Positions 47,801 to 59,900 of a stretch of 64,000 nucleotides of DNA are shown one piece after another (position 1 is the stretch's first letter; the number at the start of each line of letters is the position of its first letter). Both the position numbers and the translations under genes were made by a program. Location: positions 19,244,025 to 19,308,024 of the forward strand of contig NC_060893.1 of assembly GCF_014805685.1 (NCBI RefSeq), in the 5' to 3' direction. The notes under the pieces were generated by a model. The model was not told the DNA's origin. It ran no database searches and worked only from the letters and a program-made list of their open reading frames with translations. Source of the stretch: Silurus meridionalis. Its lineage: Eukaryota > Chordata > Actinopteri > Siluriformes > Siluridae.

Positions 47801-49809
47801 CATGCTGCTGCTGGCTTTCCAGGGTAAAGGTAACCCGAGCAAGCCCGCGCTGTCTAAACTTGGTCTGCCTGAGAAGTTAGACCAATGATAGAGCCCAAGT
47901 GCGGTCACCCGATGAAGGCCAGCCAAGCAGAACCGCTATCCCACCCCCTCCTCCTCCAACACTCTGCTATTTTAAAACCACACCGAACGGAAAACATGGT
48001 GACGTGGAGAAACATTTCAGCTGCTGTTTTAGATATGTAGAGTAGCCAGTGGAGGTTAAATACATACGCATAGAGCTGGTGATCTGCTTCAACAAGGCTC
48101 AATGTTACACTAAACAGTATTTACACAATGGGCAAGCATCCACAACTCTGATCTCATCTTCTGCCATAAATCTACATGGCATAAATATCTATGCTATATA
48201 TGTACGCTAGAGTCATCATTACAGCAGCTCTGGGGAACTGATTCAAAAGGCACTAATTCTTGCAATAAGAAAACAACTTCATACAAATCAGTGTAAATTT
48301 GCTCAATTGATTAAATTGACTTAACTAGACATTTGAAGTTGTTTAAAGTAGTTAGTCGTGGGTAAGAATCTCGTACTCGCAAGCATGCCATGGGGAAAAG
48401 TCTGCAGTTGATCATCTGCCATGTCAATCCAAGCGACTCTTTTTCTTAATGTACATTCTTGGTTCATTGGTTCAGTTCATTCATTGGTTCAATTCTTTGC
48501 TGTGTTTATTGACAAAACATAACAACTATCAGAAATACTACAAGCCTGGTTTGTTAAATGATAAACCTATGCGTGTCAATTATTGAAAAGTAAAAAAAAT
48601 AACCTGGACGTAGGATTGCACATCAATTTAAATTCAATAAAAGTGTGACCCATGTCTACGAAATATCTTATTAAAATGGTTCGGAATTAACTGTTTTTTT
48701 AAGGAGATATTGTCATTTAATGTTTCTTGGCCCATTACCTGCACTATTCGCTTTTTTTTTTTTTTTTTTACTAGTTTATAGTATTTCCTGTCATTTTTAC
48801 CTTGCAGCACTGTTGGATTAGCTTCAAATGAACAGTGATGTGTATCTAAAATTGTATGTACTAGTATATTTTATATACAACTTATATCCTCTAAATTCTC
48901 AAAAATTCACACTTAAACATTTACTTTTTTTTTTTGAATAATTTCCCCTTTTGTCCTTCCACATTAATAACAAAAAGTCAATTTTAATTAAGGGCATTTC
49001 ATTACAGTCATTTTTGTCCGTTTTGTTCCCCAAGTGTCAGATATTATATTGTGATTTGTGCTGTTAAAATGCAGGACAGAACAAAAGCTTTATGTCCCAG
49101 GTGACCTTCAGTAGTAAAATATTCACTCCACCCGTACCACACAGGCAACTTTGTGACTTACAATGATATGTACATACAGTTTCCAGTCCTTTCACATAAT
49201 GTATAGTGTTTTAACAAGGTGATTGTTTACATTAATCCACATTCAGTGTTTTTATGAGAAAAAAGTCAAATGAAAACCTCTAAAAATCTTCTCGTTTTAC
49301 TATACAATAAAAAATGACAATAAAAAAAAAAAAAAAAAAAAAACCACCACACCCATTCTCAAACAACGATAAACAGAAAACGTATACATCGTTTAACAAG
49401 ACGACCTTATTTGGCTTTCATCGATTAATGTTTTGAGCCCAAGTGTTTATAGCTGCTATAATATTAATGGAACCTCCCTTCTATTGAGAATGATCCACTG
49501 TATAAGATGTAACTATAAATGGTTGCCAAATGTCCATCCATGTTTCTTTCAACTTAAGTGTTGGAAGATCGATGTGGTATAAGACAAATAAAACACTAGA
49601 AAATTAATTCAGCTTTTGCAACTAATCAAATAAATTTTTTTCCCCTAAAACTTCTCTAACTCTACTCAGGTTTTGACTTTTTACTTCACAGGTGTTGCTT
49701 CTTTCAATGATTAACTAATGCCTGCTGAGATGAATAACAGCGAGTCGTACTTCTCGGGGCACTACAGCAGATGTGTAGATCATGTGGGAATGAAAATCAT
49801 ACAGAAAAT

Positions 49810-50005
49810 TCTAAAGATTTACATTTACGACATTTGGCAACGCCCTCATCCAGAGCAACTTACAATTACTCATTTATACAACTGAAAGTTTTAAGGGTAA
49901 TGACCTTGCTCATGGGTGTAGGAGTGGCAGCTTGGTGGTGCTGGAATTTCAACTCATGACCCTCTGAGGCAAAGGCCAACACCATAACCATTGAACTACT
50001 ACTTC
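49810..50005. repeat. Dispersed repeat (SINE- or MITE-like)
   Basis: TTTACGACATTTGGCAACGC, then CATCCAGAGCAACTTACAAT and a tRNA-head complement-like end (CCATAACCATTGAACTACTA). I recall this as very common in teleost genomes. Confidence 0.5.
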
Positions 50006-50821
50006 ACTGTAGTGGTAAAAGGTGTAGTGATTTTGCTGTCTGCCAAAAGTCTGATCTAACCCATGCTGATTATGGTTATGTCCACATTCATATGGATAAA
50101 TCTAAATATTTTTATTTTTCCTTCTTTCTTTTCTTTCTTCAAATTTTGGTCACAACAATTCCATGTTGTCGCATAGACTGAGAAAATGGACATTTGTATG
50201 TTTGTATTTTTAAGTCATGTGACCCATTTAACTTAAATACATTTAAAAAAATTATAAAAAAAGGACGGCTGACAATATTTTATTAATTTTTGCAGGTTTC
50301 AGATCGAGCCTTAAACTGCAAATGACAACAGCCAGAAACTTTATGCTTAATATTTTCTTCTTTTTAAGTGTTTTTAAGTACAGATTAAAGCTTTTAGAAT
50401 GTACAAACAGATCACTGTGGTTCAAGTGCATGGTTAAATCACACCCTCCACAACTTCTTTTAGAGCGATGCCGCTTTAGTACGGTGGCCACTGAGAGACA
50501 TTTTCTGTTACTGCTGGCTCTCGGCACTGTTTATTGGCTAATACATTATGAATAACGTTTAAAAATACAGCATATTATACATCTATACAATAACAAACTA
50601 TATATTTCCTCGAGGCATCTTTGATTGTTGATTGAATTCAGCATTCTGCAGGGATTCTATCCTTCTCTAAAAGGGAAGTCCTCTCTGAGAAAGATTTAAA
50701 GGGTTATTTTGAAGGACAAACCTAATATTTATTATAGGATACTGGCACATGACCAAAGGACAAATGCTTTACTGCTTATTGATGAATGGGTGAAGTGGTG
50801 ACAGAGTGTATTGTGTCTCTG

Positions 50822-50837
<16 letters not shown>

Positions 50838-50886
<49 letters not shown>
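50838..50886. repeat. (CT)n(CA)n microsatellite
   Basis: Short CT run followed by about 24 CA units. Confidence 0.95.
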
Positions 50887-50887
<1 letters not shown>

Positions 50888-51662
50888 TTCACCTCATTCC
50901 AAGCATGCAAAGACAGGTAACAAACAAGCAGTCATAGAGATGAGAGTTGCAGATAGTCTGTGTCAATATAAATTATTAGTTATCACAAAAGCCTGTTGAT
51001 CAGATTCCTGTACTTGTGACAAAACAAAAATATAATGATGCTTAATTACACTATTTGGTTGTTCTTACAGTACTGTAATCAGTACACCTAGAAACTTGCA
51101 TGAATTTTGTGCCTTTAATCTTCTTCCAAATGTGCATTTTATGCACGTGTCCAGGTAAAAAAATAAATTAAGAGATTATATTGTATAAATGACAAAAATT
51201 CAGTGAATTACCCCCTTTTTTCAAGCACAGCCCAGGAAAATTATTTTTAGTTCCACGACTAGAAACTGGATACTGATTTGATTCATAAGCACAACACATG
51301 AACCATGAGAAATGAGTTGAATTAAGAAGGTGAGACACGTGAAGGTGACCAGAGTGACACGGACGGCGGGAGCGCGCCTGCTCGTTCACGTCCAGATGTT
51401 CAACACTGGAGTCTATTAGGTTTCTTGAAATAGTTTATATTGCAGTAGTTCAGTGCAATGCAGTGTAATACAGGAGTAAGTGCATGTGCAAGATGCACAA
51501 AATACACAAGGAACAAAGCTGCATGAAAAAGCGACAAAGCACTAAATACTATAGGGAACATATTGCTGTATGAAGTTGCATGCGTTTTGTTGGTGAAATG
51601 CAACACTGTGTGTGAGCCTTAAACAAGCTCACACACACCTAAATTCCCTTGACACCCCGTGA

Positions 51663-51663
<1 letters not shown>

Positions 51664-51705
<42 letters not shown>

Positions 51706-51731
51706 CACTCTCTCACTCTCTCTCTCTCTCA
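51664..51731. repeat. (CA)n(CT)n microsatellite
   Basis: About 19 CA units followed by CT-rich repeats, just downstream (minus sense) of the proposed acsl1 exon 1. Confidence 0.95.
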
Positions 51732-51875
51732 TACACGCGCCAAGACACGTCGCAAATTCTATTAAAGTTCCCGCACGTGCCACAGTTCCCCGGTAGATAT
51801 GTATCCCCCCCTTCCGGTTTTACCCCCGGGGTCATTATCCGAGCTGAATGAACCCCCTGAGCGGGCAGCACTGAC

Positions 51876-52070
51876 CTGATTAAAAGCCTCAACGCCGTGA
51901 ACAGAGCATGAAGTTTGATGATGATGTTACTATCGCTGCGGAAGGTGTGTTAGTATACCGAGACCGGCTCCATCAGCCAATCAGAGACCCCGAACCAACA
52001 GAGTAGCGCTGTCTCGTCCAATCAGAGAGCGGCATGTAACGAATGATCGTTTCGATGCACAGGATTGGTC
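51876..52070 (-). promoter_or_regulatory. Candidate acsl1 promoter and non-coding first exon
   Basis: In an AT-rich neighbourhood this block is GC-richer and holds three CCAAT boxes: CCAATCAGAG at 51977, CCAATCAGAG at 52018, and ATTGG (minus-sense CCAAT) at 52064. CCAAT boxes of this type bind NF-Y. On the minus strand a donor AATCAG|GTCAGT ends a possible exon at 51876. That exon contains a short upstream frame (ATGCTCTGTTCACGGCGTTGA). It lies about 7.3 kb upstream of the acsl1 start codon, a usual arrangement for ACSL1. The start site is not determined, and a divergent use cannot be ruled out. Confidence 0.45.
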
Positions 52071-52147
52071 CGCCGGTTGACTTTGCATAACCCTCTCGTT
52101 TGCCCGCTCTGACCCTCTGACCCTTCGACTTCCCCAATACTGCACAC

Positions 52148-52179
<32 letters not shown>

Positions 52180-52387
52180 GCTGTTGTTGTTACATACTAT
52201 ACTATTATAACAATACCAATACTTTGCTATTAGACAGTAAGGAAATATTTCAAGAAAAATATGTAGATATAAAAGAGTCAAAAAAGAAATTTATTAAAAG
52301 TAGTATATAATTAATTTCATATTTCAGCTTAATCAAATTGAAATAAGAAAAAATAAATATATAAAAAAAATTGTACCACACCACGAT

Positions 52388-52431
<44 letters not shown>
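52148..52431. repeat. Two (TTA)n arrays
   Basis: TTA units at 52149-52178 and 52388-52430 with AT-rich sequence between. More ATT-rich low complexity continues to about 52700. Confidence 0.9.
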
Positions 52432-53469
52432 GCAAGCTATAATATTGGAACAATACCAAAAGTAATACCTTGTACTAATATTTGTCCATAATAATTTAAC
52501 AGAACGGGCTTACAAGGAAAATTATACACAGTATGCATAAAGCAGTAAGAATACATTGCAATAAATAATAAGAATAACAAGCAATAAATATGTATTATGA
52601 ATACTTATTATTCATTATAATTATTATTATTATTTAAAATAATAATACTTTTTAGCTTTAATAAAATTAGAATAAATAAACAAAAACGCATTTTTATTTT
52701 CATTAAAAATAATAAAATGCTATATATTTTCTTAATCTTTGGGGTTCTGGTGTTAAGACTGGAGTTGGATACAGGTGTGTATATATTTAATAATTATATG
52801 TAATTGTATTAACACACAACCCAGTCAAAAATACTTACATTATTCTACAAACAAATTTGGTCATTATTAAGACATTATTGTGCACTTGAACACAAATAAA
52901 AGCAGGTGACTGAGCAGGAAATTCAGTCGTTTCAAATAACCCGGTGTTATTTATCAGCGTTGTCTCCTGCGCCCCCTGGCGGATATGTGCTGATCCTCCT
53001 GCTGTGACCTTTAACACACTTCTGAATCCTGACAGCTGCTAATGACAAACCCATATATACAATACAATAATGAATATGTGAGAGGTGAATAAATGTAAAT
53101 AGAATCTACACACAAACACGAAGAAAAAAAAAAAGAAAAACAATTATTATTATTGGAAAAGTTTAAGATTAAAAATTACAAAGAACATTAAGCTTAAAAA
53201 TAATACCAAAATATGGAAGTTATGATTTATACTATCAATCAAGTATATTTTCATAGTAGATTATCAGTTATAATAGTTTTCTAGTTCAATTATCAAACAA
53301 TGGGTTGATGCTAATAATAATCATCATCATCAATACTGTTGTTAGACAACACTACATGATTATACTCTATCACTTCCTTATTAGTGTATTACAAATTTAT
53401 ATTAATAAAATTGCAAAATTAGTGCAGACTATTTAAAAAAAAAAAAATACAAGCATTCAGGTATTATCA

Positions 53470-54020
53470 TCATTTTTATTTGTTTGTTATTATGGCTGTT
53501 CATTCTACCCTCCGGATCACAGAAGACACTGAGCACCAGCAGATCACACCAGGTTAGTGATTGTAATTTTATTGTCTTAAAAAGTTACACGATACCCCGA
53601 GGGGCGGGGAAATCATATACACTTAACATTGAACACCACGACTACACAAGTAGGGACTTTTTTTTAATATTACAGACTTTACAAAAAAAATCCCTCTTCG
53701 AAGATATTATACTGAGTATGACAGATAAACATCTCTTACAGCTCGACGTAACGTCACAATGAGGAACGATGTCTTAGAGAACGCTAAGAAACCCATCATG
53801 ATAAGGGAAGACGTCTTATGGACTATCCGCGTTTCATATTAAATATGTTCAGTATAAACACAGCATCCGTCTCGGATGGTTTCGTCTGTTTTGTTGGTCT
53901 TGTTTACAGCCGTTACACATCAGGCATTTAGTGCAAACTTTTTCAAATCGCCATTCTCTCCACTATTCTCTCCGTTATCTCAGGAAAGTCACGTTTCTCT
54001 ACGTGTGTGCGTGCGTGTGC

Positions 54021-54058
<38 letters not shown>

Positions 54059-56906
54059 GGAAGCAGAATGCAGAGCATTGGACTCGTCTCTCTGTCACAC
54101 ATGGTAAATTAAGAAGTGACTGTTTTCAATGAAATTTCCGTCGATTGGATCTGTGCAGGAATCTGTCCGACTATTGGAGGATTAAAATAGAATTAATATG
54201 ATCACACGTGTGAAAACCTTCTGGTTTGGCGCAAGTTTATATCTCACTGGCAGAAAGCCACTATGGGCCGTGTGAAAAAACCTTAAAAAATATAGTGCAG
54301 CCAAACGGAAATACTTAACTGAAGTCAGTAAAAACATGTTTGGTGTCTTTTTATTTGGAGCTTTGAAGCTCAACAGGTAACACTAGGCTGGGCATGTTTG
54401 AATCAGGAATCAGATTAATTAACAAAACAAATGTGCAAATCATAGAACAGCTACAGTGCTGCCCAAAATTTTTAACTCCTCTGTACTTACATTTTTATTT
54501 AAGAAATAAAGGCAAGTTTAGGAAAATGTTTAGCTATAATTTTTATTTATTTTTTGGTTAAAAATTAGCTGGAGAAATTGTTTTGGCTGTCTAGGAAAAC
54601 CTGCTCTTCTACATATGCATAAATAAAAAAAAAAAAAAAATGCTTTTCTCAGCTGAAACATTTGTCTCTTAATCGCATGTAATGTTAAAGCAATGCGAAC
54701 AGGAAGAAGAGGAAGGAAGTTTCCATTCTGACTGGCACATTTTGAAGGCCGGTATCTGGTTCCGAACTAAACTGATGACCGTTTATACACAACTTAATCA
54801 GATCAGTTTGATTCTCACTGTGTGAAGAAAACACTTAGCTAGCCATCTTGTACCCAGATTTCCTGCTGCATTTGTTAAACTGACTCTTTAACCTCCTAAC
54901 CTGATCTTCAGGAGAATACTACCGTACATTCAAATGAAAAGCAATTGGGTAAAATATGGTTATGGTTTCTAAACATCAAAGGTTTAAAGTTGTTCACTCG
55001 CCCAGAAACCACGGTTTTAAATCACAAAAATGTCACCGCTAGCCGAGTCCAATAGAGCAAAATTAAACATTGTCTTGTGGCATACTTCCTCATTTATCAA
55101 TCATTACTAATGACAATCATGGGCATCTGTGTATGTGCAAGTCAGTGAGCGCTTTTCTCCGATTGTTGCATGACATGCATCGATAACAACAGTTTAAAAA
55201 GATGCATTTAAGGGGAAAAAAAGGAGTAAGACATGATCTTAATTGAACCTAACCAGAGGGTGGAAAATGTGCTGAAACTAAATTAGAGAGAAAGTCAGGT
55301 TGGAAAAAACGTCAAATTTTTTAAGCCAAATCAACAGGCATTCCTGGACCATCACATATCTGAATTTTGCCATACAATTGATACAATCACTGTCTAATAT
55401 TAACAGAACTCAAAGCTTACACTAACAGCTTCAGGTTTTTTTTTTTTTATATAAAGCACTTGTTTTTAGTCCAATTACAATCTGAGATTAGAGAACATGT
55501 CTTTATATACAAAACTAGTTATTGAACAGAACACTTTTTTTGTTCTCATTTAAGTGCAGCTATTTAGGGTGATCAAACATTCATGATCAAAAGCTATTCT
55601 CTGGCAGCGTGTTCAATCCAATGATTCACTTCTAACCTACATTTCCACCGTGCGAAATTAAGTGCTATGCAACAAAATGGCCGCTGAGGCCGTTTGGAGC
55701 TTCTTCTTGTACTGTGAGTCCAACAGTGTGTCATGCAGTCTCAGAAACTGTATCTCAGAAACCACAATCGAGATACTGAGCAACTCGACACTGTTAGCAA
55801 TTTTTCTTTATCCACCAGTTCAATACCTTAAAAGCAAAATTGAGACACCAAACATGCCTTGGTTGGTCGACTGTATTGGGAGAAGAGAAGAATTGTGTGT
55901 GCTGGATAACAGTGTGTGCCAAATTAAATAGAAAAGTAAGGTAAAGAGAGTTGTATAGCTATTCAGAGCAAATTCAGGTGATTAAAGAGTCCCGTTTTCG
56001 GTAAAGTTCATTGTCATGAAGAATTGTAAATCAGATTTCAAACACTTTATCGTGGGCAACTTTAGCACCTTCACCATCTGTCTCATTTTAGAAAGCACCC
56101 ACAGCTCAGTCACAGTTTGCAAGCTGCTACCCGTGGGCTTGACCAAATGGAAAAAAACACCATTTGTGTCACCGTTAGCCATGGTACCAAAGCGTGGAGG
56201 TAGCAGTGTGTGTGTTTTTTTCTGTCTTCTCTTTCAGTAGTTCAGAGCACCGGGTTCAAATAGAAAATCGAAAAACAAAATAATAATCATAACCGGCTGG
56301 TGGGGGAGCATCCGTAATTCTGTTCATGTCCAGTTCATTTTAGCCAAGAGAAGAATAGCACCTGTTGTATCAAAATTTGTATGAATTTGTTTGGGTTATC
56401 ATACAATGGATATTTGATGTATGTATGAAAATAGTCCTTTTTTTTTTTTTTTTGGTGAAATTCCGATATAAACAGAGAAGGATTTTGTAAAAACCGACAG
56501 CCAACCGAGGCGTCTGTATTGAATCCGGATTGTGAAGAGAGCTGAGAAAAACGGTCTCTGCATCAGATGCGCAGGACCACGCGTGTGAGAACGATCTAGA
56601 AGGAGTCCGTCTTTGCCAAACAAGGTGTGGAACTACGATTGACCTGAGAGTTGAAAACCAACACTGAACACGGTAAAGTTGTCGCAGGAAATCTGTGAAG
56701 GTTACGGAGACCCGTAGTTCCTAAGATCAATATATTTAAATCAAATAATGAGAGCAGTTTTATACAACAAATAGCTTCAGCCATTGTGTGTTTTCGTTTT
56801 TAAACCATTCCCAAGTTATCTAAAATAAAGTGTGTGTTTCATTTCATTGGACACTGCTTCAGTGCATTTAATGAGTTGTCCTTTCCTCTATACTCCAGTT
56901 CCTCGT
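53470..56906 (-). other. Probable long 3' UTR of stox2
   Basis: Directly downstream of the stox2 stop on the minus strand. No open frame or splice pattern is convincing, and transposons are absent apart from a (GT)n run at 54003-54056. Minus-sense AATAAA hexamers occur near 54490, 54348 and 53475, any of which could end the transcript. Mammalian STOX2 also has a very long 3' UTR. The distal limit is inferred. Confidence 0.4.
54003..54056. repeat. (GT)n microsatellite
   Basis: GTGC-interrupted start, then about 18 GT units. Confidence 0.95.
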
Positions 56907-59900
56907 CTACACGCTGGTAATGGAGGCCTGTTTCTCTGGACGAGTGGCGGGCGGCTCAGGAACAGGCCGGAAAGCAGGTACGTGGTAGGGAGGAGGAGGT
57001 CTCTTGGTGCCCAAGTGCCTGGGACTCAGAGCCATGTTCTGTCGTCGGTTATTGTCCACGTTGCTTGACGTGTTGGAAGCGAGGCTCTCGCGGGTGCTGG
57101 AGCCCAGAGAGAAAGAGAAATAAGAAAGAGAAGAAAAGGGGGGAAAGAGAGAAAGAAAGCAAAAGGTGTTACGGTGGAGAAAAGATGGTGAAGGGGTTAA
57201 ATAGTAACAGAGTGATAATGGTAATCAGTGAAAGCCAAAAAAAGAAATTAAAAGAAGAACAGAAATGAGCCATACAATAAAGTACAGTGCCATGAAATGA
57301 GCATGGTCATTATATTTGGGGAAAAGCTATTCTTTTTTTTTTTTTCCTTTGAGAAAGTTTTAAAACTACTTTTAGACCTGGTCATTTTGTGCATCTTTTA
57401 TCTAGATTGCAGAGAGGTAAGGGTTAACAAAGTAAATAAATGTGTTATTTTCATTTTTCATTCATTTTTACATTAACTCCAGTGAATTATTTAAAAAGAC
57501 AACTATTCAACAGAGAATTTGCTAAAGACCATATTATAATTGCACGATTGTTTGAGAATTCAGTTAATGTATTGTTCCTCAAAGTTTCATTTCCACCCTG
57601 TTTGTAATTACCTCCAACTCTGCTTTACTCAATTTTAGAGATGGATGTTTGGAAGAGGCTACCAAAACTCTACTAAATGCTCCATAGCTCAACTTGGCTC
57701 TAAACACAAAGTAAAAACTGGTGGGAATGAACGAGTTCCCAGTAGAAAAGGATGCATTTCCATTTGTACAACATCTGGCCATAATAATTCTCAGACCCCA
57801 TTTACACCTGGTTAGCTCAGTACTGGGTAGAAAAAAGTTACAAATCTAACCGCATTTAAGATGCAATCTAAAACAGATTTTAATCCGAGCGAGCCACGTC
57901 AGGAGGCCTGAAAAGCATTTTGCTTAAAAGACTGAATAGTATAAGAACAGCTGTTTAGTTGAGTGAAAACTTTCCAAACAAATATGATGAAAGAAATCAA
58001 ATTTAGTATTCAAAAATCAGGATTTTTCATACCACTGGATATTGGCTGATTTGCACAATGCTATTTCAATCCGTTAAACAGAGGCATTACATTATTGCTC
58101 TACAAATGTAAATGGGCAAACATTCTAGATGTATAAAATGACCAGGTGTATACATGTTCTTACCCATGAAACTGAATTTTACATCTGTCTAGATTAGAGT
58201 TAAATCTTAAATAACTGCATTTAGACCTGTATTTTTACAAAACACATAAACCTGATGTTTTCCTACTGACAAATCTATACAGGACCAGTTGCAGACTGCC
58301 CCCCCTCACTCCTGTCAGATCTTATAAGAACGCTGTGACCAAAATGCCAAATCAGTATTTTAGACATTCTTGGCTGTTTTTGTCACACCACAAAAAAATG
58401 TTTAAGGGGCAGGGAAAAAAAGCAGCTACACCAAACGAGTTGAGAGAAGTAAGAGCTTTTGTGTCTTCAGTGTAACCTCACTCCACCTGGATCCCATTCG
58501 TGTGGTTTGAATTAAACCAAGAAAAGACGAAAAAAAAACTCCAGACACATCAGGTTCTGATTCACGTTTAAGCGAGTCTGGAGAACCTTCAAATAGCGGT
58601 TGGAAAGTTTGATGACTGAGGTTTGATGCTGTAGTGGGTTTAACTCTCTTGTATGCAGTTTGAGTGTGGGATGCCACTGAGGCTCCCTTTTTCTACAGCT
58701 TGTTGTCCGAAATGTGGGTACTGAAAAAAGAAGGGAGAGAAAGGAAGAAAGAAAAAAAATTGATGTGGCAGAAGCAGTCGTGGAAATGGCCAATTAATGT
58801 AACGCTTCACTCACAAGATCTGGCCCTTGGAAACTGCATGTTACAGGTGGTTTTGAGTGGAAATTTGGCTGTAACGCTCGAGTGAGATGAAGCCAATGAA
58901 GGAAAATGGAGAAATTAGATTGAATTTCCATCTTTTCTTATTGTTTTCCTTAATCTTAACAAAACAGCACAATCAAGTGGAAATGAATGTCTCACACGCA
59001 CACACAGACGACTGGGGGAATAAACAGAGCAAACGAAATACAACATGAAAAACAGAGCTTTGTTTAATTCATAAAAACAATTTTACATAATCAAACAAAA
59101 ACATTTTTTAAAGACACAGGGCACATTTTTTTGCATCCATGAATGTGTGAAATGTGAGAAAAATTTGCATAATTTTTTTTGTGGTCTCTTGCCAGTATCT
59201 GTACATTACAACTATATCATTCCTCATCACTGACAGTGTACATATAGGCATACACCTTTTGAACCCTTCCTCAAAAAATGAGAAGAGAGCTACGAGTTGA
59301 TTCTGTACGGTGAAATATTTCCTTTTAAACAATATCAGAGTGGCGTTGTGTTATATTGCTTGCCCGATTTACACAACAGTCAAGAGCGTTTGAGATACGC
59401 CACATCCCCACCATGTCTAAACAAACCTGACAGTAGCTTAGTGATTTAGCTAAACACTGAACAGAGGAGACTTCTGTAGGGACTGTGGGGATTTCTCACT
59501 GCCACCGCCAGCCACGCCTGGTGATCTGAACAAAAACAATATCCTAGACGACAAGATTGTGCAGAATCAGACAAACGAAAGCAATGAACCATGTTTTCTG
59601 CTAATGAGCTGCTCCTGTAGACCAACGTTCTAAAGAACCGACGGGTACAGAAAGCATAAACACACCAATGTTGATTTAATGGTCAAACATTTCCACAAAA
59701 TCTAAGGTGCGGATTATGTTTAATTGTTTTTTTTTTTTTTAATGACAATAATATCCATATATATAAAAATGGAATACAAGAATCTTGGACTCTGATTCCA
59801 GTCTGCCACTGCACCCTCACAAGTTTCCACACTTGTTTCCCGGTTTTGCAGAGATTAATTAGATCTCATAGCTATATGTTACTTATGGTTCACTGCAATC

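Larger units (their letters stand above)
44592..51875 (-). other. Probable 5' intron of acsl1
   Basis: Between the acceptor before the first coding exon and the donor near 51876. It holds a (TA)n tract (44800-44840), AT-rich sequence, a dispersed repeat (49810-50005), and (CA)n tracts (50838-50886, 51664-51702). Around 47200-47900 base composition is more balanced. In the minus sense there is a donor-like GACTCAG|GTGACT near 47262 downstream of a CCAAT (ATCCAATAAG) and TTTTAAA, so an alternative acsl1 promoter/exon is possible. No coding exons found. Confidence 0.4.
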
